DNA of 64,000 bases from JBLMZI01 sp050258755 (GTDB lineage: Bacteria > Bacillota > Syntrophomonadia > Syntrophomonadales > DTU052), in contig JBLMZI010000007.1 of assembly GCA_050258755.1 (NCBI GenBank), positions 62,001 through 126,000 on the forward strand, given 5' to 3'. Position 1 is the first letter of the stretch. Each line of letters begins with the position of its first letter. The notes under the pieces are model-generated. The model saw only the letters and a program-made list of their open reading frames with translations. It was not told the DNA's origin and searched no databases. This document shows, in pieces, positions 49,439-59,127 of this stretch. The position numbers were made by a program, and so were the translations under genes.

Positions 49439-52053
49439 AACGAGGTCCCCCCAATCGCATTATTCGGTATTGGTGATAGCGGGAAAAAGGCCCGGATTGT
49501 CGTTCCGCCCCGCAATGGGCTGGACTCGATATCCAACCTCCCGCCAGCCATTAAAACCCTTTCTTTCATTCCCAGAAGCCCGAATGATTTCCCCATACTC
49601 GCCATCAGCCAGGCATTCTGAAAATCGAAACCTTGCCCATCATCCGCGATCACCAGTTTTAAGCGATCGGACTGCAGACTGACCGAAACGCGGACGGTTC
49701 GTGCATTGGCATGGCGCAGGGTATTGTTGACCGCCTCCTGTACGACCCGAAAACAGGTGGTTTCGAGATCCGGCGTCAGCCGGGCCCCCCGCAGATCGCT
49801 TTCGAAGGTGCATTCCAGCCCGCTATTCAGCCGCTGCTGGTCCAGATGCCACCGAAGAGCCGCTTCCAGCCCCAGGTCGTCAAGGATGGAAGGGCGGAGC
49901 AGCAAAGACAGATTGCGGATCATGGTGAGAAGCCGGTCCACAATGATGATAACATTATCGAGTTGCGCTGCCGTCTGCCGCTCAGACGGGGCCAGACTCT
50001 GCAGGCTCAGTTTTATTGCGGTCAGGCTCTGGCCGATTTCGTCGTGCAGTTCGCGTGCGATGGCCCGGCGCTCAGTTTCCTGGGCGACCAGCAGGTTGTG
50101 CGAAAGCACGGTCAGCCGTTCCTGTGCGGCGGTGAGTTCCTGGAACAGGCGGGCCTTCCGAACCGCCACCCCGAGATTACGCCCCAGACCACTAAAGAAA
50201 TCCAGATCGGCGGGCAGGGAATACCGGAGTTCGGGTTCATGCAGGCACAGAATGCCCTGCAGTTCGTTCTCCGCCTGGAGCGGCAGGAGGACAAAAGCCT
50301 GGCCGTAAAGGTCAAGTACAAACGGCTCAAACAGATTCGCTCTCGTTTTCATTGCCGCCGTTTCGGCGCTGAAGGAGAGTGTGCCATCCAATTCCGGCGG
50401 TTGCCCCGGAACGAAATACTTTGCATAGATCCAGTCCAGCAGACGGTCAACCTGAATGCCGTGCGCGGCGGTGCCATGCCACTGGGTGACCGCGGAAAAA
50501 CGCCCGGTGGATCCGTCATACATGAGCAGGGACCCCGTCTTTATGTCCAACCGGGTCTGAAGGGATTGCCGAATGGAGTCGGCCAGCGTCGAAAGGTCCA
50601 CGCTGGTATCGGTATCGGCAGCAACTTCGTTCAGCAAAAGAACCTGCCGGTTGCGATGGGCGGCCCGTTCCTCGATTGCTTTCTGATTGGTGATATCGCG
50701 GCTGACCCCGATGAATCCGGAAAAACGGCCATATTGGTCGTAACGGGGAACGCAGTTGGTTTCCACCACAACCGTCCGGCCGCTGGGCGAGATCATCCGA
50801 AAGACCAGATTCGCAAGCGGTTTTGGATTCTCAAACATTTCTTTGGTCAAGGCCTCAACCCAGCTCGCATCTTCCGGCGCCACATGGCCCATGGGAGAAC
50901 TGTTGTAATACTCCTGGCGATCCATCATATTCCGTGACTGCCGGGGACTGATATAGGTAACCTGACTTTGCGCGTTGATTTCCCAGACATCGTCGGCAAT
51001 CATTTCGACAATCCGGCGGAGCCGGTCTTCGCTGTCGCGCAGATTGTATTCGATCTTTCTGCGTTCGGTGATATCGCGCAGAATTCCTTCAATTGCAGCA
51101 AGCTGTCCTTCTGTGTCGTAGACCGGCCGGCTGTTGTTTTCCACCCAGTGAATCATGCCGTTCCGATCAGTAACCTGCACCAGGGTCTGGCTCAGCAGAT
51201 CTCGAATCGGCCATAATTGGTTGCGTTGATCCGGAACGGAGGTGAGCCGGGGAATCAAATCGTTATCCTGATAGAATTCTTCGGGGGTGTAACCGGTCAA
51301 CGCGGTAATCGCGGGGCTGATGTAATCCAGTCCAGCCGGGTGCGCGGTGCGGTAGCGAAAAATGACGTCCTGGGCATTGTCCACCAAAAGCCGGTAGCGC
51401 TCCTCGCTGCGGCCCAGTTCAAGCCTGACCCGGGTAAAATACAGCATCAGGGTTCCCAGCATAATGATGAAATCGAATAAAGAGGCTGACAGCATACCGA
51501 GCGTGGACCGCGATGACAATTCAGCCAAGAAGAACGGGTACAGGGCGTTCACGAGGCCAATCACCAGCAGCGCCAAACCGACGGGTATTCGGCCGATAGC
51601 GGGAAGAACCCGATAGTTGAGCATCAGCAGACCGCACCAGATGTTACTGGCGCCGAAATACAGAGCGACCGGAGCTGCCGCCAGCTGTAAACTAGGCGTT
51701 GAAGCCAGAAAACCGGCTGTGACCGCCGCGGCCAAAAAGGCGGCCAGCGTCCAATACCGGGACATCTTTCGCTCGATGAAAAGCAGCATGCCCTGCACCA
51801 GCAGCAGTGCGCAGAGCGTTGTTACGATAACATTCAATCCGTTCAGGATCAGCGTGACAGGGGAGTCGGGCAGCGTAAAACGGCCGATGTCCAGGATTAA
51901 CCGAAGCGCATACAGCGACCAACTGGCCGACCAAAGGGCAAGATACCTTGAACGGTCGTGTCTGTATAAGGATAGATAGATGCAAGACAGGCCGAGGGTT
52001 ATGAGGATTTTAAGTACAAAGAGAAGCGTTAATAGGCTGTCCATGCTTTTCAT
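49435..52053 (-). CDS. Seven-helix membrane sensor histidine kinase (PAS-PAS-GAF-HisKA_3)
   Basis: An 872-residue protein with about seven N-terminal transmembrane helices (residues 6-210), two PAS domains (about 215-335 and 340-460), a GAF domain (about 470-620), the HisKA_3 dimerisation domain with ARELHDEIGQSLTAIKLSL, and a HATPase ending near 860 (VQEAVNNTLRHA, DDGQGFD). This is the NarX/DegS class. The four-base overlap with the regulator gene shows a coupled pair. The sensed signal is unknown. A second in-frame ATG three codons in is an alternative start. Confidence 0.93.
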   Translation of the reverse strand: MKSMDSLLTLLFVLKILITLGLSCIYLSLYRHDRSRYLALWSASWSLYALRLILDIGRFTLPDSPVTLILNGLNVIVTTLCALLLVQGMLLFIERKMSRYWTLAAFLAAAVTAGFLASTPSLQLAAAPVALYFGASNIWCGLLMLNYRVLPAIGRIPVGLALLVIGLVNALYPFFLAELSSRSTLGMLSASLFDFIIMLGTLMLYFTRVRLELGRSEERYRLLVDNAQDVIFRYRTAHPAGLDYISPAITALTGYTPEEFYQDNDLIPRLTSVPDQRNQLWPIRDLLSQTLVQVTDRNGMIHWVENNSRPVYDTEGQLAAIEGILRDITERRKIEYNLRDSEDRLRRIVEMIADDVWEINAQSQVTYISPRQSRNMMDRQEYYNSSPMGHVAPEDASWVEALTKEMFENPKPLANLVFRMISPSGRTVVVETNCVPRYDQYGRFSGFIGVSRDITNQKAIEERAAHRNRQVLLLNEVAADTDTSVDLSTLADSIRQSLQTRLDIKTGSLLMYDGSTGRFSAVTQWHGTAAHGIQVDRLLDWIYAKYFVPGQPPELDGTLSFSAETAAMKTRANLFEPFVLDLYGQAFVLLPLQAENELQGILCLHEPELRYSLPADLDFFSGLGRNLGVAVRKARLFQELTAAQERLTVLSHNLLVAQETERRAIARELHDEIGQSLTAIKLSLQSLAPSERQTAAQLDNVIIIVDRLLTMIRNLSLLLRPSILDDLGLEAALRWHLDQQRLNSGLECTFESDLRGARLTPDLETTCFRVVQEAVNNTLRHANARTVRVSVSLQSDRLKLVIADDGQGFDFQNAWLMASMGKSFGLLGMKERVLMAGGRLDIESSPLRGGTTIRAFFPLSPIPNNAIGGTSL

Positions 52054-52215
52054 CCGCCCAAAAGCGATTTTCTTTTGCTAAATTCGCCTGACACGGCGTA
52101 GAATCCTTTTATTTACCGCAACTTCCTGCCATGATTTCATAAGATTAGGAAAAACAAAAGTAAGCGCTCCGTAACAAGGTGAAATGACGCATGCGGAGAC
52201 AAAGCCAGCAAAAAG

Positions 52216-52259
52216 AGATAAGTAATATCTTATTTATCTGATATAAAATTGGGTATAAT
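52216..52259 (+). promoter_or_regulatory. Imperfect 24-base palindrome and -10 box upstream of the dnaJ-clpB operon
   Basis: AGATAAGTAATA and TCTTATTTATCT (52216-52239) match at 10 of 12 positions. A perfect TATAAT lies at 52254-52259 with only a weak -35 hexamer overlapping the palindrome. This suggests regulated transcription of the chaperone operon. It is the only structure recognised in the 347 bases between the divergent kinase and dnaJ genes. No CIRCE or HAIR consensus was found. Confidence 0.5.
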
Positions 52260-52400
52260 AGAGATGGATGGAAATCCAAAGCGTATATTCGGCCGGTCGG
52301 GAGTTTTCATACGGCGGGCCACTGATTCAAGTCCTAAGCGGGCAATTCAGGGAGGAATCCATCAATCGGCCTGCCAGGCAAAAGGATGGTGAGAGGAATC

Positions 52401-53381
52401 ATGGAGTACAGGGACTATTACAAGATTCTTGGCGTTCCCCGGACGGCCACCCAAAAGGAGATTCAGGCGGCTTACCGGAAACTGGCCCGCAAGATGCACC
52501 CGGATGTGAACAAGGCGGCGGATGCGGAAGCCAAATTTAAGGCCGTCAACGAAGCTTATGAGGTGCTGAAAGACCCTAAGAAGCGGCAGCAGTACGATGC
52601 GCTCGGGAGCAACTGGCGGGACGGCCAGAGCTATGCGCCGTCCGGCGGGGATAACGGTGGTTGGCAGAATGTTCGTTTCGACTTCGGAGACGCTGGCGGC
52701 GGTTTCGAATTTTTTGGTGCGGACTCCCAGTTCAGCGACTTTTTTCAGTCCCTGTTCGGCCGCGGCGGGCCGCGGGGGCGGGGCGCCAGCGGTCCGGGAT
52801 GGGCCATGAAAGGGCAGGATCAGGAGTATGAATTGGAGCTGACGCTGGAAGAGGTATATCACCACGGCACCAAAACCTTGCGGCTGCAGCGGATTTCCCA
52901 GGATGCCAACGGCCGTCCGGTGAATGAGGACCGAGAGATCAATGTGAAGATCCCGGCCGGGGTTTTGGACGGAAGCCGGATCCGGATTGCCGGTCAGGGG
53001 AGCCCTGGAGTTGGCGGCGGGCCGGCCGGAGACTTGTATTTTAAGGTTCGCATCGCGCCGAACAGTCGGTTTTCAGTAGACGGATACGACCTGTCCGCCC
53101 CATTGAAGGTTTCCCCCTGGGAAGCCGCGCTGGGCGCCCGTGTGGAGATGCCGACGCTGGCCGAAACGGTTCGGCTGACCATACCGCCTGGCGTGCAGTC
53201 AGGTCATAAACTGCGTCTGCGTGGAAAAGGACTGCCGGGAAAGGATCACACGCACGGGGATTTGTACGCCGTGATTCAGATTGTGGTTCCCAGGCAGCTG
53301 ACCGACCATGAACGCGACCTTTTTGAGCAGCTTGCCCGGGTCTCGGCCTTCCAGCCGCGGGCTGTGGAAAGGGGGGTCTGA
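52401..53381 (+). CDS. DnaJ-family co-chaperone, CbpA type
   Basis: The 326-residue protein has an N-terminal J domain with HPD at residues 33-35, a Gly/Phe-rich linker (GFEFFGADSQFSDFFQSLFG), and two C-terminal substrate-binding beta domains, without the four zinc-finger CxxCxGxG repeats of DnaJ. It therefore belongs to the CbpA/DnaJ type II group. It stimulates DnaK ATPase and feeds substrates. It is followed at once by a CbpM-like modulator and clpB, a protein-disaggregation operon. Confidence 0.93.
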   Translation: MEYRDYYKILGVPRTATQKEIQAAYRKLARKMHPDVNKAADAEAKFKAVNEAYEVLKDPKKRQQYDALGSNWRDGQSYAPSGGDNGGWQNVRFDFGDAGGGFEFFGADSQFSDFFQSLFGRGGPRGRGASGPGWAMKGQDQEYELELTLEEVYHHGTKTLRLQRISQDANGRPVNEDREINVKIPAGVLDGSRIRIAGQGSPGVGGGPAGDLYFKVRIAPNSRFSVDGYDLSAPLKVSPWEAALGARVEMPTLAETVRLTIPPGVQSGHKLRLRGKGLPGKDHTHGDLYAVIQIVVPRQLTDHERDLFEQLARVSAFQPRAVERGV

Positions 53382-53383
53382 CA

Positions 53384-53704
53384 GTGGAGTATCGCAAATA
53401 CGATCTGGTGCTTCGGCGCAGTCTGAAGCTTCCCGGTCTCTTTGCTGCGAACGATCTCGCTGCTGAAACCGGCATGCATCCTGATATGGTGGAAACCCTA
53501 ACCGAACTCGGGATTATCGAGCCGGTGGAATCAGAGCCGGAACCGTTATATAACCAGGATGCGCTGCGCCGTGCATCGGCGGCATTTCGGCTGCGCAACC
53601 AGCTCGGCGTAAACTGGGCCGGCATTGCGCTGGTACTTGATCTTCTCGATCGGATCGAAAGACTCGAACTAGAAAATAGAAGGTTAAAACAATCTGGTTT
53701 TTAG
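53384..53704 (+). CDS. CbpM/MerR-like chaperone modulator
   Basis: A 106-residue protein with a MerR-type N-terminal fold (LFAANDLAAETGMHPDMVETLTELGIIEP) and a helical C-terminus rich in Leu, Glu and Arg. CbpM binds and inhibits the CbpA J domain, while in other operons the same position is held by the MerR-type repressor HspR. Sequence and position fit either. The GTG start comes two bases after the dnaJ stop. Confidence 0.75.
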   Translation: MEYRKYDLVLRRSLKLPGLFAANDLAAETGMHPDMVETLTELGIIEPVESEPEPLYNQDALRRASAAFRLRNQLGVNWAGIALVLDLLDRIERLELENRRLKQSGF

Positions 53705-53732
53705 CATGTTTTTTTCAAGGAGGGATTGACCG

Positions 53733-56348
53733 ATGGATCCCAATAAACTGACGGAAAAATCAAGGGAAGCGGTCCATGATGCCGAAATGCTGGCGGCCCG
53801 GAACGGGCACCAGGAGGTGGATGTCGAACATCTTTTCCTGGCCCTGGTAGAACAGCCGGACGGCCTTGTGCCGCGCATCCTGGAGAAGATAGAAATAATC
53901 CCCGCCCGAGTGGCTGCCGAACTGCAGGACAATCTGAACCGGCGTGCCCGGGTCGTCGGATCGGCCACGGAGTCCGGGAAAATCTATATCACACAGCGGC
54001 TGAACCAGCTTTTTGCCCGGGCTGATCATGAGGCCACTCGGATCAAGGATGAATATGTCTCGGTGGAACATCTGGTGCTGGCCATGTTTGACGAAGGGGG
54101 CTCAAGCGCTTCGGCCCGCATTATGAAGAATCTCGGTATCACCCGGGAACGGTTTCTCAAGGCCGTGACCGAAGTGCGCGGCCGGCAGCGGGTGACCAGC
54201 CCGACCCCGGAAGCCACCTATGAGGCTCTTGAACGCTATGGCCGCAATATCGTTGATCTGGCAAAGTCAGGGAAGCTCGACCCGGTGATTGGGCGAGACG
54301 CAGAGATTCGTGACGTGATCCTGATCCTGTCGCGGAAGAGCAAGAATAATCCGGTCTTAATCGGCGAACCCGGGGTCGGGAAAACCGCGATTGTTGAAGG
54401 CCTGGCCCATCGCATCGTGCGCGGGGACGTCCCGGAAAGCCTGAAAAACAAGACGATTGTGGAACTGGATATGGGCGCGCTGGTCGCCGGCGCCAAATAC
54501 CGGGGCGAGTTCGAAGAGCGTTTGAAAGCCGTGCTGCAGGAGGTCAAACAAAGTGACGGCCGGATCGTCCTGTTCATCGACGAACTGCACAATATCGTCG
54601 GCGCCGGAAAAGCCGAAGGCGCGATGGATGCCGGCAATATGCTCAAACCGATGCTGGCACGCGGAGAACTGCACTGCATCGGGGCCACCACGCTGGACGA
54701 ATACCGCAAACATATTGAGAAGGATGCCGCTTTGGAGCGCCGGTTTCAGCCGGTGCTGGTGGATGAACCCACGGTTGAGGATACGATCTCAATCCTGCGC
54801 GGTTTAAAAGAACGCTTTGAGGTTTTTCACGGCGTTCGAATCCACGACAATGCGCTGGTCGGAGCTGCCGTACTCTCGAATCGGTATCTCTCGGAGCGGT
54901 TTCTGCCCGACAAAGCGATCGACCTGGTAGATCAGGCCTGCGCGATGGTCCGGACCGAAATCGATTCGATGCCAGCGGAACTGGATGAAATTGCTCGCCG
55001 GATCATGCAGTTGGAGATTGAGGAAGCCGCGCTGAAAAAAGAAAGCGATAAAGCGAGTCAGGACCGGCTGCAGGCCTTGCAGAAGGAACTGTCCGATATC
55101 AAGGAACGCCATGCCGCCATGCGGGCACGGTGGGACACCGAAAAAACGGCGATCCACAAGGTCCGCGCGATGCGCGAGGAGTTGGAGCGGGTCCGGCAGG
55201 AGATCGATCTGGCCGAGCGCAGTTACGATTTAAACAAGGCGGCCGAGTTAAAGTACGGGCGGCTGCCTGAGATTGAGCGCAAACTGGCGGAGGAAGAGGA
55301 ACAGATTACCGGCGCCCAGGGAGAGACGAGGCTTTTGCGCGAGGAAGTCACAGAGGATGAGATCGCCCGGATTATCTCCCGGTGGACCGGCATCCCGCTG
55401 ACCCGTTTGGTTGAAGGAGAGCGGGAGAAACTCCTGAAACTGGACCAGATTCTGCACGAGCGTGTGGTGGGTCAAGAAGAAGCGGTACAGCTGGTGGCGG
55501 ACAGTATTATTCGGGCCCGGGCCGGTATTAAGGATCCCCGCCGGCCAATCGGATCGTTCATCTTTCTCGGGCCGACCGGAGTCGGGAAAACTGAACTGGC
55601 GAAAACGCTGGCCCAGGCGTTGTTTGATGCAGAAAGCAATATGATCCGGATCGATATGAGTGAATACATGGAGAAACACACGGTTTCTCGGCTGATTGGA
55701 GCGCCGCCCGGGTATGTCGGCTACGAGGAAGGTGGGCAGCTGACCGAAGCGGTGCGCCGGAAGCCTTATGCGGTTCTGCTCTTCGATGAAATCGAAAAAG
55801 CGCATCACGATGTGTTCAATGTGCTGCTGCAAATCCTGGATGACGGCAGGGTAACTGACTCCCAAGGCCGGACCGTCGATTTTAAAAATACGGTGATCAT
55901 AATGACGTCCAATATTGGGTCACAGTACCTGCTCGACGGGATCACGGAGGACGGGGAGATTGAAAACGAAGCCCGTGATGCAGTGATGGCCGAACTGCGT
56001 CGCCAGTTCAGGCCTGAATTTTTGAACCGGGTGGATGAAACCGTCCTGTTCAAACCACTCTCGCTGTCCGAGATTGAACAGATTGTGGACCTGTTGACGG
56101 GTGAATTGCGCAAACGGCTTCAGGATCGTCATATCGGGCTGGAATTAACCGGGGTGGCTCGGGAATTTATCGCACGGGAAGGGTACGATCCAGCCTATGG
56201 TGCGCGGCCGCTGCGGCGGTTCCTGCAGCGCAAGCTGGAAACCCTGGTAGGCCGAGCGCTGATCGGCGGGCAGATTCAGGATGGGGCTGTGATCACGGTT
56301 GATTACCGTGACAATGCGCTGGCGATCACCTGGCGCAACCCGCAATAA
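53733..56348 (+). CDS. clpB: ClpB protein disaggregase
   Basis: The 871-residue Hsp100 has a Clp_N domain (1-150), AAA-1 with GEPGVGKT near 205, a long middle-domain coiled coil (about 410-530) that binds DnaK, AAA-2 with GPTGVGKT near 610, and the C-terminal D2-small domain. The length and the middle domain mark it as ClpB rather than ClpC. It works with DnaK/DnaJ on aggregated proteins. The terminus lacks anything unusual. AAGGAGG precedes the ATG. Confidence 0.97.
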   Translation: MDPNKLTEKSREAVHDAEMLAARNGHQEVDVEHLFLALVEQPDGLVPRILEKIEIIPARVAAELQDNLNRRARVVGSATESGKIYITQRLNQLFARADHEATRIKDEYVSVEHLVLAMFDEGGSSASARIMKNLGITRERFLKAVTEVRGRQRVTSPTPEATYEALERYGRNIVDLAKSGKLDPVIGRDAEIRDVILILSRKSKNNPVLIGEPGVGKTAIVEGLAHRIVRGDVPESLKNKTIVELDMGALVAGAKYRGEFEERLKAVLQEVKQSDGRIVLFIDELHNIVGAGKAEGAMDAGNMLKPMLARGELHCIGATTLDEYRKHIEKDAALERRFQPVLVDEPTVEDTISILRGLKERFEVFHGVRIHDNALVGAAVLSNRYLSERFLPDKAIDLVDQACAMVRTEIDSMPAELDEIARRIMQLEIEEAALKKESDKASQDRLQALQKELSDIKERHAAMRARWDTEKTAIHKVRAMREELERVRQEIDLAERSYDLNKAAELKYGRLPEIERKLAEEEEQITGAQGETRLLREEVTEDEIARIISRWTGIPLTRLVEGEREKLLKLDQILHERVVGQEEAVQLVADSIIRARAGIKDPRRPIGSFIFLGPTGVGKTELAKTLAQALFDAESNMIRIDMSEYMEKHTVSRLIGAPPGYVGYEEGGQLTEAVRRKPYAVLLFDEIEKAHHDVFNVLLQILDDGRVTDSQGRTVDFKNTVIIMTSNIGSQYLLDGITEDGEIENEARDAVMAELRRQFRPEFLNRVDETVLFKPLSLSEIEQIVDLLTGELRKRLQDRHIGLELTGVAREFIAREGYDPAYGARPLRRFLQRKLETLVGRALIGGQIQDGAVITVDYRDNALAITWRNPQ

Positions 56349-56401
56349 TCATTGAAACCAGTGCTACAATTGAAAGAGATCAAAGAAATCGGGGGATTCT
56401 G

Positions 56402-56911
56402 ATGTTTACTATTCGGGAGGCAGGCCCGGAAACGGCGGAACTGCTTTGTGATTTGATCCGGGTCTCATTCCAGCGGCAGGCTGAAGTCCTCGCGATTCAC
56501 GAAGCGGAGTATCCGGTCTACGTGGCGTTTGAAACCGTAGAGCGGGTTCGGCGGCGCTTCGAAGGCGGGGATTATGTGCTGATTGCTTACGAGGACGGCG
56601 AACCGGTGGGAACGGTCAGCGCCAGGATCGAGTTGGACCAACCGACGGCCGGGTATATCACCCGGTTGGCGGTACTGCCCGAATTCCGGGGGCAGCAGTA
56701 TGGAGACCGCCTGATGGCTGCGGCCGAAGCTTATTTGCGGTCCGAGGGAGTGAAGCAGGCGGACATCTCTATCGTCGCCGCCTTCGACCGCCTCCGCAAT
56801 TATTATGAAGGGCTTGGTTATCGGGTTCGGGAACGGGGAACCGTATCGGTACTGCCATTTGAAGTGGATTATATGGTGAAGGATCTTGAGGAGCCGGATA
56901 CCACTCCGTAA
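56402..56911 (+). CDS. GNAT-family N-acetyltransferase
   Basis: The 169-residue protein has the GNAT fold with the acetyl-CoA loop ITRLAVLPEFRGQQYGDRLM near residue 85-105 and the C-terminal AAFDRLRNYYEGLGYRV motif. The substrate (small molecule, protein N-terminus or side chain) cannot be predicted. GGGGG precedes the ATG, and a strong terminator follows. Confidence 0.88.
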   Translation: MFTIREAGPETAELLCDLIRVSFQRQAEVLAIHEAEYPVYVAFETVERVRRRFEGGDYVLIAYEDGEPVGTVSARIELDQPTAGYITRLAVLPEFRGQQYGDRLMAAAEAYLRSEGVKQADISIVAAFDRLRNYYEGLGYRVRERGTVSVLPFEVDYMVKDLEEPDTTP

Positions 56912-56926
56912 AACGATTGAACCACG

Positions 56927-56958
56927 AAAGAGGGACTGCCCGGCAGTCCCTCTTTTCT
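56927..56958. terminator. Bidirectional terminator between GNAT and the peptide-binding lipoprotein
   Basis: AAAGAGGGACTGCC and GGCAGTCCCTCTTT are perfect inverted arms almost touching at C56941, with TTCTTTT after the right arm and AAAAG before the left. It serves two convergent genes. Confidence 0.92.
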
Positions 56959-56963
56959 TTTGG

Positions 56964-58529
56964 CTATTCTTTTGTGACCGGCCGTAGATCAAGAAAACCG
57001 GTCGGATGGATATTGAAGCCTTTCACCTTCGGACTTGTCGCATACATATCGACCCCATGGCTCAGGAAGACCCATGGGGCATCCTTTAATAAAAGCAGCT
57101 GGGCCTGGCTGTAAAGCCGGGTCCGCTCCTTCGCATCCGAGGTCTCGCGGGCTTGCTGCACCAGGACGTCGAAAGCCGGGTTACTGTATCGGGAGACATT
57201 CAACCCCCTGGGCTGGTGACTTTCCAATAAAGAATACAGGAAGTTGTCCGGATCGCCGTTATCGCCGACCCAGCCGTAAAAACCCGCGTCTCCTTCGCCC
57301 TGGGTGATGGCTTTCCGGTAGTCAGTCCAGGTATAAACTTTGATGATCATCGTGACACCAATTTTTTTCAGGTCCTGCTGAACTGCCTGGGCCAGCTTTT
57401 CGCCGTTGATCGCATTGTACGGCCGGGGGATGGAGTAGGTTATTGCGGTGAAGGAAAAATCGGCCTTGCCCAGCTTTTTTAAAATGGCCTTCGCCTGGTC
57501 GGGGTTATATTCGTAGGGCTTCAGGTTTTTGTCGTATCCGACCACGTTCTTGGGCAGCGGCCCGTTGGCCTTGACCGCATAACCCTGGTACAGGTTTTTC
57601 ACCAGGTAATCCCGGTTAATGGCCATACTGATCGCTTTGCGCAGCTCGGGATCATTAAAAGGCGGTTTGTCGGTGTAGAAAGCCAGAAAATTAATGTTTA
57701 CCCCGGGTTCCATCAGCACCATCATACCTTGATCCTTGATCGATGCCACCTCATCAGGATTGACCCCGTCGATGATATCGGCTTCGCCGGTGATAAGCCG
57801 GTCAGCCCGCACCTTGTTCTCCTTGACCACTTGAAAAACGACTTTGGAAAACTGCGGCTTTACGCCCCAGTATAGTGCGTTGCGCTTGAGATAAACCGCC
57901 TGGCCGCGTTCCCACCGAACAAACTGAAACGGGCCGGTGCCAACCGGGTGTTCGGTGAAGATGGTGCCGTATTTTCGAACCGCGGTCGGGCTGACAATCG
58001 GCGCCGAGATACCCATGGCGAGATTGGCTAGAAAAGCGGCGTTGGGGGATTTAAGGGTGATTGCTACGGTATAAGGATCGAGGACGCGCACACTTTTCAC
58101 GTTCCCGAAAACAAATTCGGCATAGGGCATTTCGCTGAGGTCATTTGGAGGCATCTGGCGTTCAATGCTGAATTTTACGGCCTGAGCATTGAAATCGGTG
58201 CCGTCATGAAACTTGACGTTGCGCCGCAGATGAAAAATCCATTCGGTTTCGTCGGCATTGCTGGACCAGGATGTGGCCAGCGCGGGCTGAAGTTCAGCGG
58301 AACCCGGTTTATAGGCAAGCAAACCTTCATAAAGCTGATTCAAGACCTTGTTTGATTCACCATCGTCCACCATTGCCGGGTCGAGGCTGCGGCAGTCTCC
58401 GCCCCGGGCGTAAATCAACGTGTCTTTTACACTCGAAGGCCCTGTTTGGCCGCCGCAGCCGGCGAGCAGGACGCTGACCGTAAAAAACAGGGTCAAGAGC
58501 CATACCGCGTAGGTCCGCCGTTTCGCCAT
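56964..58529 (-). CDS. Dipeptide/oligopeptide ABC transporter substrate-binding lipoprotein (SBP_bac_5)
   Basis: A 521-residue lipoprotein with lipobox LLAGCGG (Cys25) and the SBP_bac_5 pattern: DTLIYARGGDCRSLDPAMVDDGES, WIFHLRRNVKFHDGTDFNA, FVRWERGQAVYLKRNALYW. The family binds peptides, nickel or similar ligands. No permease or ATPase gene is adjacent, so it is an orphan or works with a transporter elsewhere. The ATG is behind GGGGG, 105 bases inside the longest reading frame. Confidence 0.93.
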   Translation of the reverse strand: MAKRRTYAVWLLTLFFTVSVLLAGCGGQTGPSSVKDTLIYARGGDCRSLDPAMVDDGESNKVLNQLYEGLLAYKPGSAELQPALATSWSSNADETEWIFHLRRNVKFHDGTDFNAQAVKFSIERQMPPNDLSEMPYAEFVFGNVKSVRVLDPYTVAITLKSPNAAFLANLAMGISAPIVSPTAVRKYGTIFTEHPVGTGPFQFVRWERGQAVYLKRNALYWGVKPQFSKVVFQVVKENKVRADRLITGEADIIDGVNPDEVASIKDQGMMVLMEPGVNINFLAFYTDKPPFNDPELRKAISMAINRDYLVKNLYQGYAVKANGPLPKNVVGYDKNLKPYEYNPDQAKAILKKLGKADFSFTAITYSIPRPYNAINGEKLAQAVQQDLKKIGVTMIIKVYTWTDYRKAITQGEGDAGFYGWVGDNGDPDNFLYSLLESHQPRGLNVSRYSNPAFDVLVQQARETSDAKERTRLYSQAQLLLLKDAPWVFLSHGVDMYATSPKVKGFNIHPTGFLDLRPVTKE

Positions 58530-58654
58530 TGTTGATTCCCCCTTCATCGGGCCGTATTCAATCCTATAATCGAGGATTTCGACATATGGATCTATTTTCC
58601 TGTCCAAGCAATTCATGCCGGCAGAATGACTCAATCAGGGCGGATACGGTGGGA

Positions 58655-59071
58655 TCAGGTGTTGGCAAATCCTCTTCGATATCGTTCCAGCCGGGTTTCC
58701 AGGTTTCCGGTGTGCAGTTCGAAAAGATGGTTGTCATAGTCGTAAAAGTACAGCGAGCGGGCCTCAGCTTCAAGGCGCGGGCGGGATGGTTTCAGGTCAA
58801 CGCCAAGCGCCTTAACCCGGGCGTCGTACCGCTCAAAGTCGGCGTCCTCAATTTGGAAAGCGATATGGTTGTAGGTCCGCTCGGCCAGCGGTTCACCTTC
58901 CATGATGCAGAGCCAAAGACCGTTGACGAGAAAGAACTTTTCCCGGCTGATTGAGAAGGTTTCTTCCTCACTGGCATAGATCTCTTCGGCCTCGAAGATC
59001 GCGGTTAGAAAGACCGTCATGCGTTCCAAATCGCTGACCACCAATGTGATGTGGCTGATTCCCTGGATCAT
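58655..59071 (-). CDS. fosX: FosX fosfomycin epoxide hydrolase
   Basis: The 138-residue VOC-fold protein matches FosX along its whole length: GISHITLVVSDL, SISREKFFLVNGLWLCIMEG, TYNHIAFQI, DNHLFELH. The metal ligands fall at His7, His69 and Glu118, and the FosX-specific general base at Glu44, exactly as in Listeria FosX. FosX adds water to the epoxide of fosfomycin in a Mn-dependent way. It stands alone between unrelated genes with no mobile-element sign, as intrinsic chromosomal fosX genes do. Confidence 0.92.
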   Translation of the reverse strand: MIQGISHITLVVSDLERMTVFLTAIFEAEEIYASEEETFSISREKFFLVNGLWLCIMEGEPLAERTYNHIAFQIEDADFERYDARVKALGVDLKPSRPRLEAEARSLYFYDYDNHLFELHTGNLETRLERYRRGFANT

Positions 59072-59127
59072 TCGAACCGTCCTTTAAATTGGCGTCATAT
59101 CCTGTGTCTTCAGGAGCGCGCCGGCAT

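Noticed and set aside
49711..50937. 408-codon plus-strand ORF opposite the sensor kinase
   Set aside because: Antisense of GAF, HisKA_3 and HATPase domains that are well conserved on the minus strand.
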